Origin: a virus
IMG/VR virus record: IMGVR_UViG_3300008110_010000
Coordinates: 155,356 to 219,355 of that record
Length of the DNA stretch: 64,000 nucleotides
Reading direction: 5' to 3' (one strand)
Part shown: positions 1 to 9,200 of the stretch, piece by piece
Layout of the letters: each line of letters begins with the position of its first letter
Numbering within the stretch: the stretch's first letter is position 1
Program-made: the position numbers and the translations under genes
Notes under the pieces: generated by a model
Told to the model about the DNA's origin: nothing
Seen by the model: the letters and a program-made list of their open reading frames with translations, nothing else
Database searches by the model: none

Positions 1-1
1 A

Positions 2-1201
2 GGAATCACACCAAGTCAAATGATAAGAGAAGGAGCAGCACTTCCTATGGCACAGGCTGTTACTTTTTTTGGAACAGATACCGGAAATAATCTTGAAACA
101 ATATTAGGAATAGACACGGGTTTAAAATGGGATCAACCGCAACAGAAATCAAGAGTAGATCTTCAGGGAAATGATAGAGGATTATTAAATAGCACTTTAG
201 GAAAATATATTGAAGGGATTCTTTCCACTGAAGCAAATGATAATCTCAGAGGAATTAGTAATTTGCTTGGAACTTTTACAGATCCAGATAACCAAGAACT
301 CCAATTAAGAAGACAATTATTCGATAAATTAACATCTGGTGATGGTCCACTAAGTAGAAAGATTTTTGTCGACGTTAACACAGTTAATAAAATGTGGGTA
401 AGAGATGTTGGACTTTCAGGAGGAGAGCAATCTTTCACACTTAAGTTTACTTACAGTTTAACTAGTGTAGGTGAAGTAAACAGCAGAATGTTATTTTTAG
501 ATTTATTTGCTAATTTATTAGCACTTGGAACGGATTATGGAAAATTTTTAACACCGCAGCTTTTAGTTAATTCTAATAGACAGGGGCTAGGATTTCCTAT
601 GGGTAACAAAGGTTATATTCAGCACCTAACACATCCTGTTGAATTTATAAATTCGATGCTGAAACTCAATTTTAGTGCAGAGGTTAAATCCAAAATAGAA
701 AGTTTAAAAGGTGACGTTGAAAAAGCAAAGGAAGAGTTGGAAGGAATAAAAAAAGGAACACCATTAAGTAAGGATGGGAAAATTTATAAGACCCTAACAG
801 CTATGCTTACTAGTGACCTGATAAATCAATTGTATTATGAACCCATTATGCTTTCTGGATATCCCACCGGTGAATGGCACGTAACAGTAGGAAATCCACT
901 CAATCCTATTGCTATGATGGGTAACATGATCTGCGATACCGTAAAGATACGCCTTAATAATGTTTTAGGACCTGATGATTTTCCTACAGAGTTAACTGCT
1001 GAATATTCTATGAAATCTGCTAGACAAAAACATAGGGGTGATTTTGAAAGTATGTTTAACAGAGGAAACGGAAGACTTTATCTTGGTAAATTTGAAATTT
1101 CTGACGCTTCTAAAGGAGCACAGATAGGTGCAAAAAGCGGACTGGATATTAACACACCAACGGGAGATTCTAGAGATTCATCTGCAGCATTTGCGTCTTG
1201 A
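2..1201 (+). CDS. Baseplate/tail-tube junction protein, gp48-like (5' partial)
   Basis: The frame is open to the left window edge, reading GITPSQ before the first ATG at 20, so the real start is probably upstream. The C-terminal third carries a tail-tube-type signature: SGYPTGEWHVTVGNPLNPI, then a segment on cognate directions (CDTVKIRLNN), then FPTELTAEYSMKSARQKHRGD. This layout is like the C-terminal half of T4 gp48 and related tube-like proteins that cap the baseplate and start the tail tube. A Lys/Glu-rich helix lies around residues 225-250. The next genes are LysM-like, hub and spike proteins, which fits a baseplate role. The gp48 identity rests on pattern and context; gp54 or another tube-fold protein is possible. 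Confidence 0.5.
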   Translation, partial: GITPSQMIREGAALPMAQAVTFFGTDTGNNLETILGIDTGLKWDQPQQKSRVDLQGNDRGLLNSTLGKYIEGILSTEANDNLRGISNLLGTFTDPDNQELQLRRQLFDKLTSGDGPLSRKIFVDVNTVNKMWVRDVGLSGGEQSFTLKFTYSLTSVGEVNSRMLFLDLFANLLALGTDYGKFLTPQLLVNSNRQGLGFPMGNKGYIQHLTHPVEFINSMLKLNFSAEVKSKIESLKGDVEKAKEELEGIKKGTPLSKDGKIYKTLTAMLTSDLINQLYYEPIMLSGYPTGEWHVTVGNPLNPIAMMGNMICDTVKIRLNNVLGPDDFPTELTAEYSMKSARQKHRGDFESMFNRGNGRLYLGKFEISDASKGAQIGAKSGLDINTPTGDSRDSSAAFAS

Positions 1202-1215
1202 TATAATGGAATGAT

Positions 1216-1803
1216 ATGATAACAATAGACACCTTAGAAAATAAACCAGTTAAACTAGTTAGAGGTGAAGAAATAGTAGATTTTACTTATAAGTCAATTA
1301 ACAGTGACACTATCCCTGGATATTCTAGAGTTATTCTAGTTACCAGGGAAATGACTATGAGGCCAGATCTAATTGCTCATATGTATTGTGGATCACAGAA
1401 CAAGGTAGGAAGTCTTTTAAAGATAAATTCTATTTCCAATCCTTTTTCCCTAGATGAGGGAGACATACTTTATATTCCAGATTCTGAAACGATGAGCAAT
1501 ATTATTGCTAAACCAATAGAGGCTGATGCTTCGGAAGCTAGAAAATCCTTTAGAAAACAATTACAAGAAAGAATATCCAAGGTTTCTGATCAAAGAAAAG
1601 AGTATTTAAATTCAGTAGATATCAGTGCTTCTACCATACTACCTCCCAACGTAGTAAAAGATGGAGACGAACAATTTAAAGTACTAGACGGAAAATTAAT
1701 ATTCGGATCTGATATTGGAGTATGTAGAACAAAAATTCAGCAGAATAAATCTGTTGCAACAATAAAATCAAGATTTGCTCAAAGACAAATTTTTGAAACA
1801 TGA
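1216..1803 (+). CDS. LysM-like baseplate protein, gp53-like
   Basis: A 195-residue protein. Residues about 38-90 look like a LysM-type module: a strand, a helix (RPDLIAHMYCGS), a second helix (VGSLLKINSISNP), then the ending DEGDILYIPD that is typical of LysM and phage tail protein X. T4 gp53 contains a LysM-like fold that clamps the wedge, and small LysM baseplate proteins are common in contractile tails, so a structural role is more likely than peptidoglycan hydrolysis. The C-terminal half is charged and has no recognised motif. The stop overlaps the next start as ATGA, indicating translational coupling with the hub gene. Confidence 0.5.
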   Translation: MITIDTLENKPVKLVRGEEIVDFTYKSINSDTIPGYSRVILVTREMTMRPDLIAHMYCGSQNKVGSLLKINSISNPFSLDEGDILYIPDSETMSNIIAKPIEADASEARKSFRKQLQERISKVSDQRKEYLNSVDISASTILPPNVVKDGDEQFKVLDGKLIFGSDIGVCRTKIQQNKSVATIKSRFAQRQIFET

Positions 1804-3326
1804 TAGATCCTAAAAAAACAATTCTCCAGCTTGAAAAGGAAACAATAGTATTAGACGAACTTTCTGTTGTTGATGAGATGAATGCTGGGGACAGTTCAAG
1901 TGTAAATGCATCACAAAGTAGGGAAGAAATTGATATAGGATACGGATTACCCCTGATTAAAATAAACTCTTATGTTGTAAAGAATTTAAAATTTTTCAGA
2001 CTGGATTTATCAAATAAAATTCCAGATCTAATATTCAGATTTACAACAGAGGATGAAACATTTCTTTATACTTCATTTCCTAAGGATGGAGATATTGTTT
2101 GTCTTTATATAAGATCAACATCTGAACTCTATAAACCGATAAGAATGGATTTATTAGTTACTGAAGTAATAAACTCTTTTCCCATGCTAGAGGACGAAAT
2201 AGGCGGTGAAGATAATAGAGCTAATGCTACTAGCACAACTTTTACTATAAAGGCTCAGATGAGAATTCCTGGAATTTATCAGCACCAATCCAAATCTTAC
2301 AAAGATCTGACATCTTTTGAGGTTCTAAGATCTGTTGCCAAAGATCTAGGTTTAGGATTTGCATCTAACGAGAGTGGAACCGATGATAAGATGAGTTGGA
2401 TCTGTCCTAACAAAACCTTTTATAAATTCATAGATGATGTTGCTAATAGCTCATGGAAGGGTGAAGAAGATTTTTTTGATTGGTGGATAGATCAATATTA
2501 TGTTTTAAATTTTATCAATCTAAGAAAACAACTTCTAGAAAAAAGTAAAGACGAAACAAAGATATTAACTGCAATTGGACCGGAGAGGGGAATAGCGGGA
2601 GGATTAACTAGTGATGTAAAACCCTCTGAAATCGATTTACCGCTTTTCTTTACCAATGATTTCTATTATAAAAAATATCCATTTTTTATTAACGCTTATT
2701 CTGTTAAGAATGAATCTGGTTATATTGTGAGTAGATTCGGATATTCCAGGGATCTTCAATTTTACGACACAAAATTAGTTAGTGATAGACCAATTAATAA
2801 GTATGTTAGCTATAAAGTTGAATATGTAACCGAGAAAGATTTAGGTCCTAGTAGCATATTGTTTAAAGGGAGGGTAAACGAAGAGGTTTATAAAAAGGAG
2901 AACAAGAAAACATGGATAGGAACTCAATATGGAGAAAATCAGCATAAAAATATTCAACAGGCTCAGATACAAAACAAGATAAACAAATATGAGAATTTTA
3001 AAGTTTATCTGGAAACCCAAATGCATTCTTATGTTCCGTGGGTCTATAGAGGACAGAATGTACCAACTAAGATCGTACATGCTAGTGCTAGACAAGCAGC
3101 AGTAAATTCTCAGGAGTATAAAGGAGGTGGACAGAAAGATCCAGACCAGTTCCGAGCAGGTGCAAAGGTTGACAATAAATTTCTAAGTGGTGTTTATATG
3201 GTCATGGGATCGTATATTGAGTATATAGAGGGTAGGATCAAGCAGTCGTTTATCCTAGGAAAGAGAGAATGGGTATTAAACGACGGAAGAGGATCAGACC
3301 CAGAACCTAAAGTATCTAAAACGTAA
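1800..3326 (+). CDS. Baseplate central hub protein, gp27/gpD-like
   Basis: A 508-residue protein. After a polar N-terminus (about 45 residues) there are paired beta-rich domains with hub-like features: a segment on dimension and voltage-like extension (TSFPKDGDIVCLYIRS) and a second barrel (FTIKAQMRIPGIYQ). Residues about 175-215 (SFEVLRSVAKDLGLGFASN followed by DKMSWICPNKT) have the SxxEVLxxxAxxLGLGF pattern seen in gpD/VgrG/gp27-type hub proteins. It sits immediately before the repeat protein and the gp5-like spike, as expected for a hub that carries the spike. It overlaps the previous gene by 4 bases and the next start as TAATG. The assignment is by motif and position, not alignment. Confidence 0.55.
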   Translation: MIDPKKTILQLEKETIVLDELSVVDEMNAGDSSSVNASQSREEIDIGYGLPLIKINSYVVKNLKFFRLDLSNKIPDLIFRFTTEDETFLYTSFPKDGDIVCLYIRSTSELYKPIRMDLLVTEVINSFPMLEDEIGGEDNRANATSTTFTIKAQMRIPGIYQHQSKSYKDLTSFEVLRSVAKDLGLGFASNESGTDDKMSWICPNKTFYKFIDDVANSSWKGEEDFFDWWIDQYYVLNFINLRKQLLEKSKDETKILTAIGPERGIAGGLTSDVKPSEIDLPLFFTNDFYYKKYPFFINAYSVKNESGYIVSRFGYSRDLQFYDTKLVSDRPINKYVSYKVEYVTEKDLGPSSILFKGRVNEEVYKKENKKTWIGTQYGENQHKNIQQAQIQNKINKYENFKVYLETQMHSYVPWVYRGQNVPTKIVHASARQAAVNSQEYKGGGQKDPDQFRAGAKVDNKFLSGVYMVMGSYIEYIEGRIKQSFILGKREWVLNDGRGSDPEPKVSKT

Positions 3327-5455
3327 TGGCCTTTTTAAGCGATATAAAAGATAATGCTACATCGATAGGTAATTCTTCGGATATCCTAAATAGAGGCGTA
3401 GACAAAATGAGAACCCAGTTTTTAAGTGGGTTAAAAACAACTACGTCAGGGCAAAAGGAGGATCCAACTTATACTGGATTTAGACTTATGTTTGATATGG
3501 GATATGGAGGATTAGTTGATCCAGAAACATTTTTACCCGTGAGTCCTTTATTGTCTAAAGGAAGTCTCCAGGTTAGCCCCGGAGGACCTAGAGGTATGAA
3601 GCTAGATTCCCCTGTAGATTTTTTCCATCTTTCTAGAAATAAAATGATGCCTTTTCCAAACTACACTGAAAGACTTCATTATATGACCGCGGAAGCTTTT
3701 TTAAGAGAAAGAAGAAGTGCAGCAGAAAATGGTTTAAATGGTCCTTTTACTGACAACACTGGAAAAGAGATTCCTTTTGATTCATCCCAACTTTCATCAG
3801 GAACAGTTTCCCACAGAGCTGACTCGTTATCAGGATTTAGAAATATTCTAACCTCGATCAATGAAAAAAGTCCTTGGTTTATTCAATCAATAGACGGATT
3901 GGATCAAATTCTTAAAGTTCCCCTAGCTAGACAAATAGGGGGTGGTACAGGAAGGGATCAAAGATCTGGTGTTTTAACTTTTGATTGTTTGGATTCAATA
4001 GATCTTAGAGTTAATGCTATGGCTGAACTCTATAGAAAAGCGACATATGATTTTCAGTATCACAGGGAAATGCTACCTGCGAATCTTAGAAAATTTAGAA
4101 TGTGGATAATAGTAACAGAGATTAGACAAATGGATTTGCAGAGAAATCTTGCAGATGTTCTAAATCCTTTTAATCTATCTGGTGTTAGAAGCGCAGCTCA
4201 AACTATATCTCAAATTGCTCAATCTGCAGGAATTTTAAAAAATAGTGCGACAGAATCAGAAAATCCTAGGAGAGATTTAGAATCTTTGGTTAAATCCTTT
4301 GAAAGATTACAACCCTATGTTTTAATTTATCAATTAGATTTATGCGAATTTAATTTTGACGAAACCTATGCTTTTAGTAGGCTCACAAACAGTAGAAATG
4401 AATCTGCTGTGAATGCTAAATTTAAAATTCATGTTGGAGCTGCTAAGGAGTATAAATTACAGTATAATATTTTATCAGATTTAATTAAAAACCAGTCAAG
4501 TCTTTCTCCTATTTTAATTCAGGATAGCTGGAATTTATTAGGATCTAAAATTCTAATGGAAGGAGTAACATTGGACAATAATCCAAACCTTTTTTCTAGA
4601 CTTGCTAATAACTTCATAAACAATTCTATTGCTTCGGTTATTCAACAAAAAGTAAGTCCTTTGGTGACCGGAGCTCAGTTAGGAAATGCCTACGGATTTA
4701 GATTAAGTGATGCAGTTAGATCCTTAAATTCACTTCCTGATATGATAAACGGGATCAAGACCATAAAAAGTCCTTTTCAAGATTATCGTCCGCAATCTAA
4801 AGGTTTAGGTGGTCCGGAGGAACGACAGTATCCAACTATAAAAGAGGATCTTTATCCTAACACAAGGGTCGCTCCTGGACAGGTTATAGATAACGTGTTT
4901 GGAGAAACCCCAGGGAGAGGTGAGATTCTAAGGGGTGATGTGTATCCGGATAATCCGGGAAAAGATCTCGGTTTGCCTACTAGGATGTATCCTACGATAA
5001 AGGATGACGAATACAGAAACACCGGTGGAGATTTAAGTAATCAAGATTTAGGGGTTCCTGATAGGGTTTATCAAAAAGTAAACGATGACATATACAAAGA
5101 ATCTCCAGGTTTAGATCTTGGATTACCCAAAAGAGTTTATCAAAAAGTAGATGACGACGTCTATACCGGGGTACCAGGGAATGATTTAGGAGTACCTGAA
5201 AGAGTTTATAGAACTAATGATGGAGAGAAAGATGTTTATAACGATGTTCCCGGAAGAGACTTAGGTTTACCCCAAAGAACTTATGCTAGAAACAATGATG
5301 ATGTCTATCCGAATGTATCTGGTTCTGATTTAGGTGCACCTGAGAGGGTTTATCCGAATCTAGACGGTGTTGACACATACAATAATGTTCCTGGATCAGA
5401 TTTAGGACTTCCAAAAAGAAACTATCCAAGTATAGACGAAAACGTTTACAAATAG
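3326..5455 (+). CDS. Baseplate-region structural protein with C-terminal DLGLP repeats
   Basis: A 709-residue protein that I do not recognise as a named family. Residues 1-480 look globular, with a tail-tube-like stretch (about 225-270) in which aromatic and charged residues alternate (TYDFQYHREMLPANLRKFRMW), and a later segment about Asn/Phe-rich strands. From residue 538 to the end it becomes seven degenerate repeats of about 22-26 residues with the core PGxDLGLPxRVY followed by acidic DDxY. The protein lies between the hub and spike genes, so it is probably a virion component, perhaps a tube-initiator or hub-associated protein with a flexible repeat tail. The start overlaps the preceding stop (TAATG). 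Confidence 0.5.
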   Translation: MAFLSDIKDNATSIGNSSDILNRGVDKMRTQFLSGLKTTTSGQKEDPTYTGFRLMFDMGYGGLVDPETFLPVSPLLSKGSLQVSPGGPRGMKLDSPVDFFHLSRNKMMPFPNYTERLHYMTAEAFLRERRSAAENGLNGPFTDNTGKEIPFDSSQLSSGTVSHRADSLSGFRNILTSINEKSPWFIQSIDGLDQILKVPLARQIGGGTGRDQRSGVLTFDCLDSIDLRVNAMAELYRKATYDFQYHREMLPANLRKFRMWIIVTEIRQMDLQRNLADVLNPFNLSGVRSAAQTISQIAQSAGILKNSATESENPRRDLESLVKSFERLQPYVLIYQLDLCEFNFDETYAFSRLTNSRNESAVNAKFKIHVGAAKEYKLQYNILSDLIKNQSSLSPILIQDSWNLLGSKILMEGVTLDNNPNLFSRLANNFINNSIASVIQQKVSPLVTGAQLGNAYGFRLSDAVRSLNSLPDMINGIKTIKSPFQDYRPQSKGLGGPEERQYPTIKEDLYPNTRVAPGQVIDNVFGETPGRGEILRGDVYPDNPGKDLGLPTRMYPTIKDDEYRNTGGDLSNQDLGVPDRVYQKVNDDIYKESPGLDLGLPKRVYQKVDDDVYTGVPGNDLGVPERVYRTNDGEKDVYNDVPGRDLGLPQRTYARNNDDVYPNVSGSDLGAPERVYPNLDGVDTYNNVPGSDLGLPKRNYPSIDENVYK
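4937..5452 (+). repeat. Tandem protein repeat, core PGxDLGLPxRVY (seven units)
   Basis: This in-frame region encodes seven degenerate units, each containing DVY or DIY, a PG or SG, DLG(L/V/A)P, R(V/M/T/N)Y and an acidic linker. The DNA copies differ considerably, so the repeat is old and held at protein level rather than a recent expansion. Confidence 0.85.
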
Positions 5456-5494
5456 GGTTTTTATATACTCAGATAAATAGAAAAAACCCTTTTT
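5454..5494 (+). terminator. Hairpin with T-run ahead of the spike gene
   Basis: AGGGTTTTT (5454-5462) pairs with AAAAACCCT (5482-5490) and is followed by TTTT directly before the ATG at 5495. The stem begins inside the stop codon of the previous gene. The AT-rich loop contains TATATACTCAGATAAATA, a possible degenerate late-promoter sequence. It may be a leaky terminator or a structure that occludes the start. Confidence 0.55.
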
Positions 5495-6280
5495 ATGTCT
5501 GTACAGAATATTCAAGAATCAAATATTGAAAGAGCCCAGCATTTCTTGGGTGTTGTTGTGGATAACAAAGATCCGGAATTTAGGGCAAGATGTAAAGTTA
5601 AGGTTTTTGGAGTATTTGACGATGTTGCAGATACGGATCTACCATGGGCGTTCCAAAGATTTGATATTTCATTTGGTGACAATGGTGGATCTGGAAGGGT
5701 TAGTATACCTAAATTAGGTGCAGTTGTCCATGTCCAATTCAATAACGGGAACTACTATGCCCCCGAATACAAAGCAGTACAAGAATTATCTTCCGATTTA
5801 ATAGAAGAAATAAAAGCATCTTATGAAGGTGCTCATTCTCTAATCTATGACGGAATAGAACAGCTAAAAATATATTACACTGTTGCTAAAGGACTCGTAA
5901 TAGATTTAAAAGAGTCAACTGTGGTAATTTCTAATGATAATTCAATAACAATAACACATGCTGGCCAAACATCTACCCTTGAATTTAGAGGTGGTAAAAT
6001 TACAGAGTATGCAAATTCTGAAATAGAAAGCACTGCAGTAACTAGAATTAAACAAAGCAGCAACGAAGTTTGGGCAGACGGTAAAACAACAAAGCTTGGT
6101 CATTCCCCTGTTTATTCTGCAGTTTTAGCGGAACCTTTATGGATGTTTTTAAAACAACTCGCAGCAGCGGTAGATGCTAAAGTTCCTTCCTGTCCTGGGT
6201 GTATGGCTACCCTTGCAGAAAGCTACGAACAGCTCTCTACGTCCGATGTGGTTAAGTTAACTAAGAGTAATGAGCAATAA
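5495..6280 (+). CDS. Baseplate spike protein, gp5-like, without lysozyme domain
   Basis: A 261-residue protein. Residues about 13-90 form the OB-fold of gp5/gpV-type spikes: GVVVDNKDPEFRARCKVKVFG, then DLPWAFQRFD, then SIPKLGAVVHVQFNNGNYYAPEY, the usual barrel ending. Residues 100-205 are short alternating beta strands (VISNDNSITITHAGQTSTLEF and following), consistent with the beta-helical needle. The end (TTKLGHSPVYSAVLAEPLWMFL) matches the common C-terminus of spike proteins that hold a tip. T4 gp5 has a lysozyme domain between OB-fold and needle; there is no room for one here. It follows the hub and repeat-protein genes. The next gene overlaps its 3' end by 11 bases. Confidence 0.75.
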   Translation: MSVQNIQESNIERAQHFLGVVVDNKDPEFRARCKVKVFGVFDDVADTDLPWAFQRFDISFGDNGGSGRVSIPKLGAVVHVQFNNGNYYAPEYKAVQELSSDLIEEIKASYEGAHSLIYDGIEQLKIYYTVAKGLVIDLKESTVVISNDNSITITHAGQTSTLEFRGGKITEYANSEIESTAVTRIKQSSNEVWADGKTTKLGHSPVYSAVLAEPLWMFLKQLAAAVDAKVPSCPGCMATLAESYEQLSTSDVVKLTKSNEQ

Positions 6281-9200
6281 TTTAGAAAACCTTGATAAGT
6301 GGGTAAAAGATCTCGAAAACGGTACTATAACTGTTGAAGAGTTAGCTGCAAGATTGTCTTCCATTCCTGATCCTCTCGGGAAGGAGGAAGATATAATTAA
6401 CGCTGGGGAAGAAATTAATAATTCATTAAATCCTGAAGATTTAATACTTACTGATAATGAGATAAATGATATTATATGTAAATACGAGGGCGAGGAATTA
6501 GGAAATAGATTAATCTGGAAAATTTTAGAAAAACTTAATTTAACTTCAGATCTTAAAGAAATTCCGGATTTTTCTAATAATGACTCATTTGAGAAATATT
6601 TTGAAAGAATTTCTTTGCAAGATAGATTACAAAGAGCCAAGGAAATGCTTTTTGATAATCTTGATTTAGATCTTATAGGCATCAAAGTTAAAAGCCCTAA
6701 TTTAAAAAAAAGAAATTTTAAAATTCTAGGCTTTAATTTTCCTCTCAATATCATAACATATAAGGGTAAGCCCTTGTTTTTTCATATAGCTCCTCCTAAG
6801 GTCAACCTCTCCAAAATACTTCAAAGACTAAGAGACAGAATAAAATCTAAAAAGGTAAAGAGCTGCGAAAAGAAAGGAACTTATATAGATGAGGATGATC
6901 TTTTAAAAAAGTTAGAGAATCTTCTAAACGACGAAAAGGAAGAATATAACAATGTATTTGAAATCGCTGATGAGGTTTTTTGTGAGCCTGATATTCCAAT
7001 TAATCCTGAAACGGGGGAATCGCTTTTCACAAAAAACGACTTAACTCAGTTTTTGAAAGAAATATGTGAGCCCGAAATTCCTTCTCCAGAAACACCTATC
7101 GATCCTGAACCTGATATAGAAGATATTTCAGACACTATTAATTCGTGCTTAAAGCAAACTAAATCCATATTTAATGAAGTTAGGGAAAAGAATGAAGAAA
7201 AAGCTAGACTTCAAAAAGCAGAAAAAGAGCTGGAGGAGGTTTTGTTTTATTATAAAATAATTCATAATTATTATGACGAATTATATTCCCAATTTGAAAA
7301 GAAAAGCAAAGCGGGTAAAAAAGGAGATCCATTAAAATTAGCAATCAATTTAGTACTTGGAACCGGAGCTGACGATTATATAAAGAAATTAAATCAATTT
7401 TCTTCAAGATTTCAGTCTACTAAAAAAATAATACTTCCTGGTAGTAAATACATTGGAATATCATTTGGAATAGATTTTCCACACGGCTTAGGGAAAAAAA
7501 TTCCGTATGAGAGAGTAAAAATGGAGGTTAATAACGATCTGATGAGTCAAGATTATCAAAAGGTCGACACATCTAAACTCCAGGTAGGAATGGAGTACAG
7601 CAAGGGTGGATTATTAGGAGGGCAGGATACCTCATTTTTCAAAGATTTTGAATCTTTTTTAAAAATCAAGGATGAAAATCCTAAGAATAAAACAGACTAC
7701 TATAGTTTCGTTAGCGATATAGAAAACTCTAACAAAAGCAAGGGTCAAATTATTAAATCAATAGAATCTGATCATGGATTTTTATTTTCCAATCTAATAG
7801 AGACATCTGCAAGTCCTTGGATATTTTTTACTGCTCAGGAAAGAGGAGATAATGATGCTAGAAAATCTGCCGATATAAAACCAGCAAAAACCGACAAGGA
7901 AGGAAATCCAAACAAGGAATTTGAAGAATTCTGGCAAGACTTTAAAACAAAATGGGACCAAAAGTATAACGATAGAAAGAAAACAATAGAGGATAAAATA
8001 CTGGATTTAAAAAAATCTTCGGATGCCTTAGCAGAAAAAATAGCGGATTATTATTTTACGATCAGCGTGTCTTCTGTAAAGAAAAATAGTGAACTTCTTA
8101 AAGAAGCTTCAGATGGAATAAAATCAAGGGTTACTGCAATTGAAAATTCTTTAATGTCAATAGCTGAGAAGATAACTAAGTTAGATCAGGAGAATTCTCC
8201 AGAGGGACTTTCCACCAAAGCTAATTCCATAAGTTGTGCCACTAAAAAAGAAGAGAAATGCCCAACAGAATGTTGCGGTCCTGCTGGGCAGAGTTTAAAA
8301 TTAAAAGATACATGTGCTTCACATCGATCTCCGGATTGTCCAAATCTTTTTACCAAATGCTATTGGAAAGAGTTTTGTAAAAATTTAAATAAAGTGGGAT
8401 TACTCCCCCTCCCTGCTGGTCTTCCCCCTATAGAAAATCCCGCAAATTTTTTACCGAATCTGGGTTTAAAATATTGGCCGGTAGGTTATCTTCCGCCATC
8501 TTTTATACCTTTACCTCCACCGATAGTGAATCCATTAGACGGGTTACCTTTTATTAGAATTCCTATGCCAATGGTATGGACGAAGGTAGATCCTGTTGTT
8601 ATTCCGATAGGAATTGGGGTCATAGTTATATTCGTTCCTTTCATCGGGGGATTCATGCCTAGCCCCCTAGTTTTTTTCCATGATTTTTTAACTGGGAATA
8701 GTATGTTTCTTCTTGGACTCAGAGGGTTTAGGTTCATTCCTAGAAAATCTGATCCTGTTGCTAACGATCCTCTCGAAAATTACAAAAAGATGCTTTCTAA
8801 AGGAATACCAAACTTTCTTTTTCCTTTTTCCAACCTTGGAAAAGATGACGTTGATGATCCTAAAAGACTTTTCGGAGAAGTTGTTTCGAATCTTGAAAAG
8901 AGACTTGCAAATTATAGCAAGCCTGTAAACATGGAGAAAATCCAAAAATTACAAGACAAGATAACAAAAAAGAAAGAGGAGTCTCAATCTAAGATACTAG
9001 AAAAGAAAAGAAAAATGGCTTTAGAGGGTGGAGATATTAAAAAAGAGAAGGAGGAAATAGACAACTTTCTAAAATCTATAGACGGTGAAAAAATATCAGC
9101 CTTAAAAGATATTATGAAAGAATATTTGACGGGAGCGGTAGACATTCCAGATATTCAGTTCCCTAAAAAATCAAAAAATCTTTTAGTTGATCTGCCCCAG

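Noticed and set aside
1216-1803. LysM-like protein as an endolysin or wall hydrolase
   Set aside because: Position among hub genes and lack of a catalytic domain point to a gp53-like structural role.
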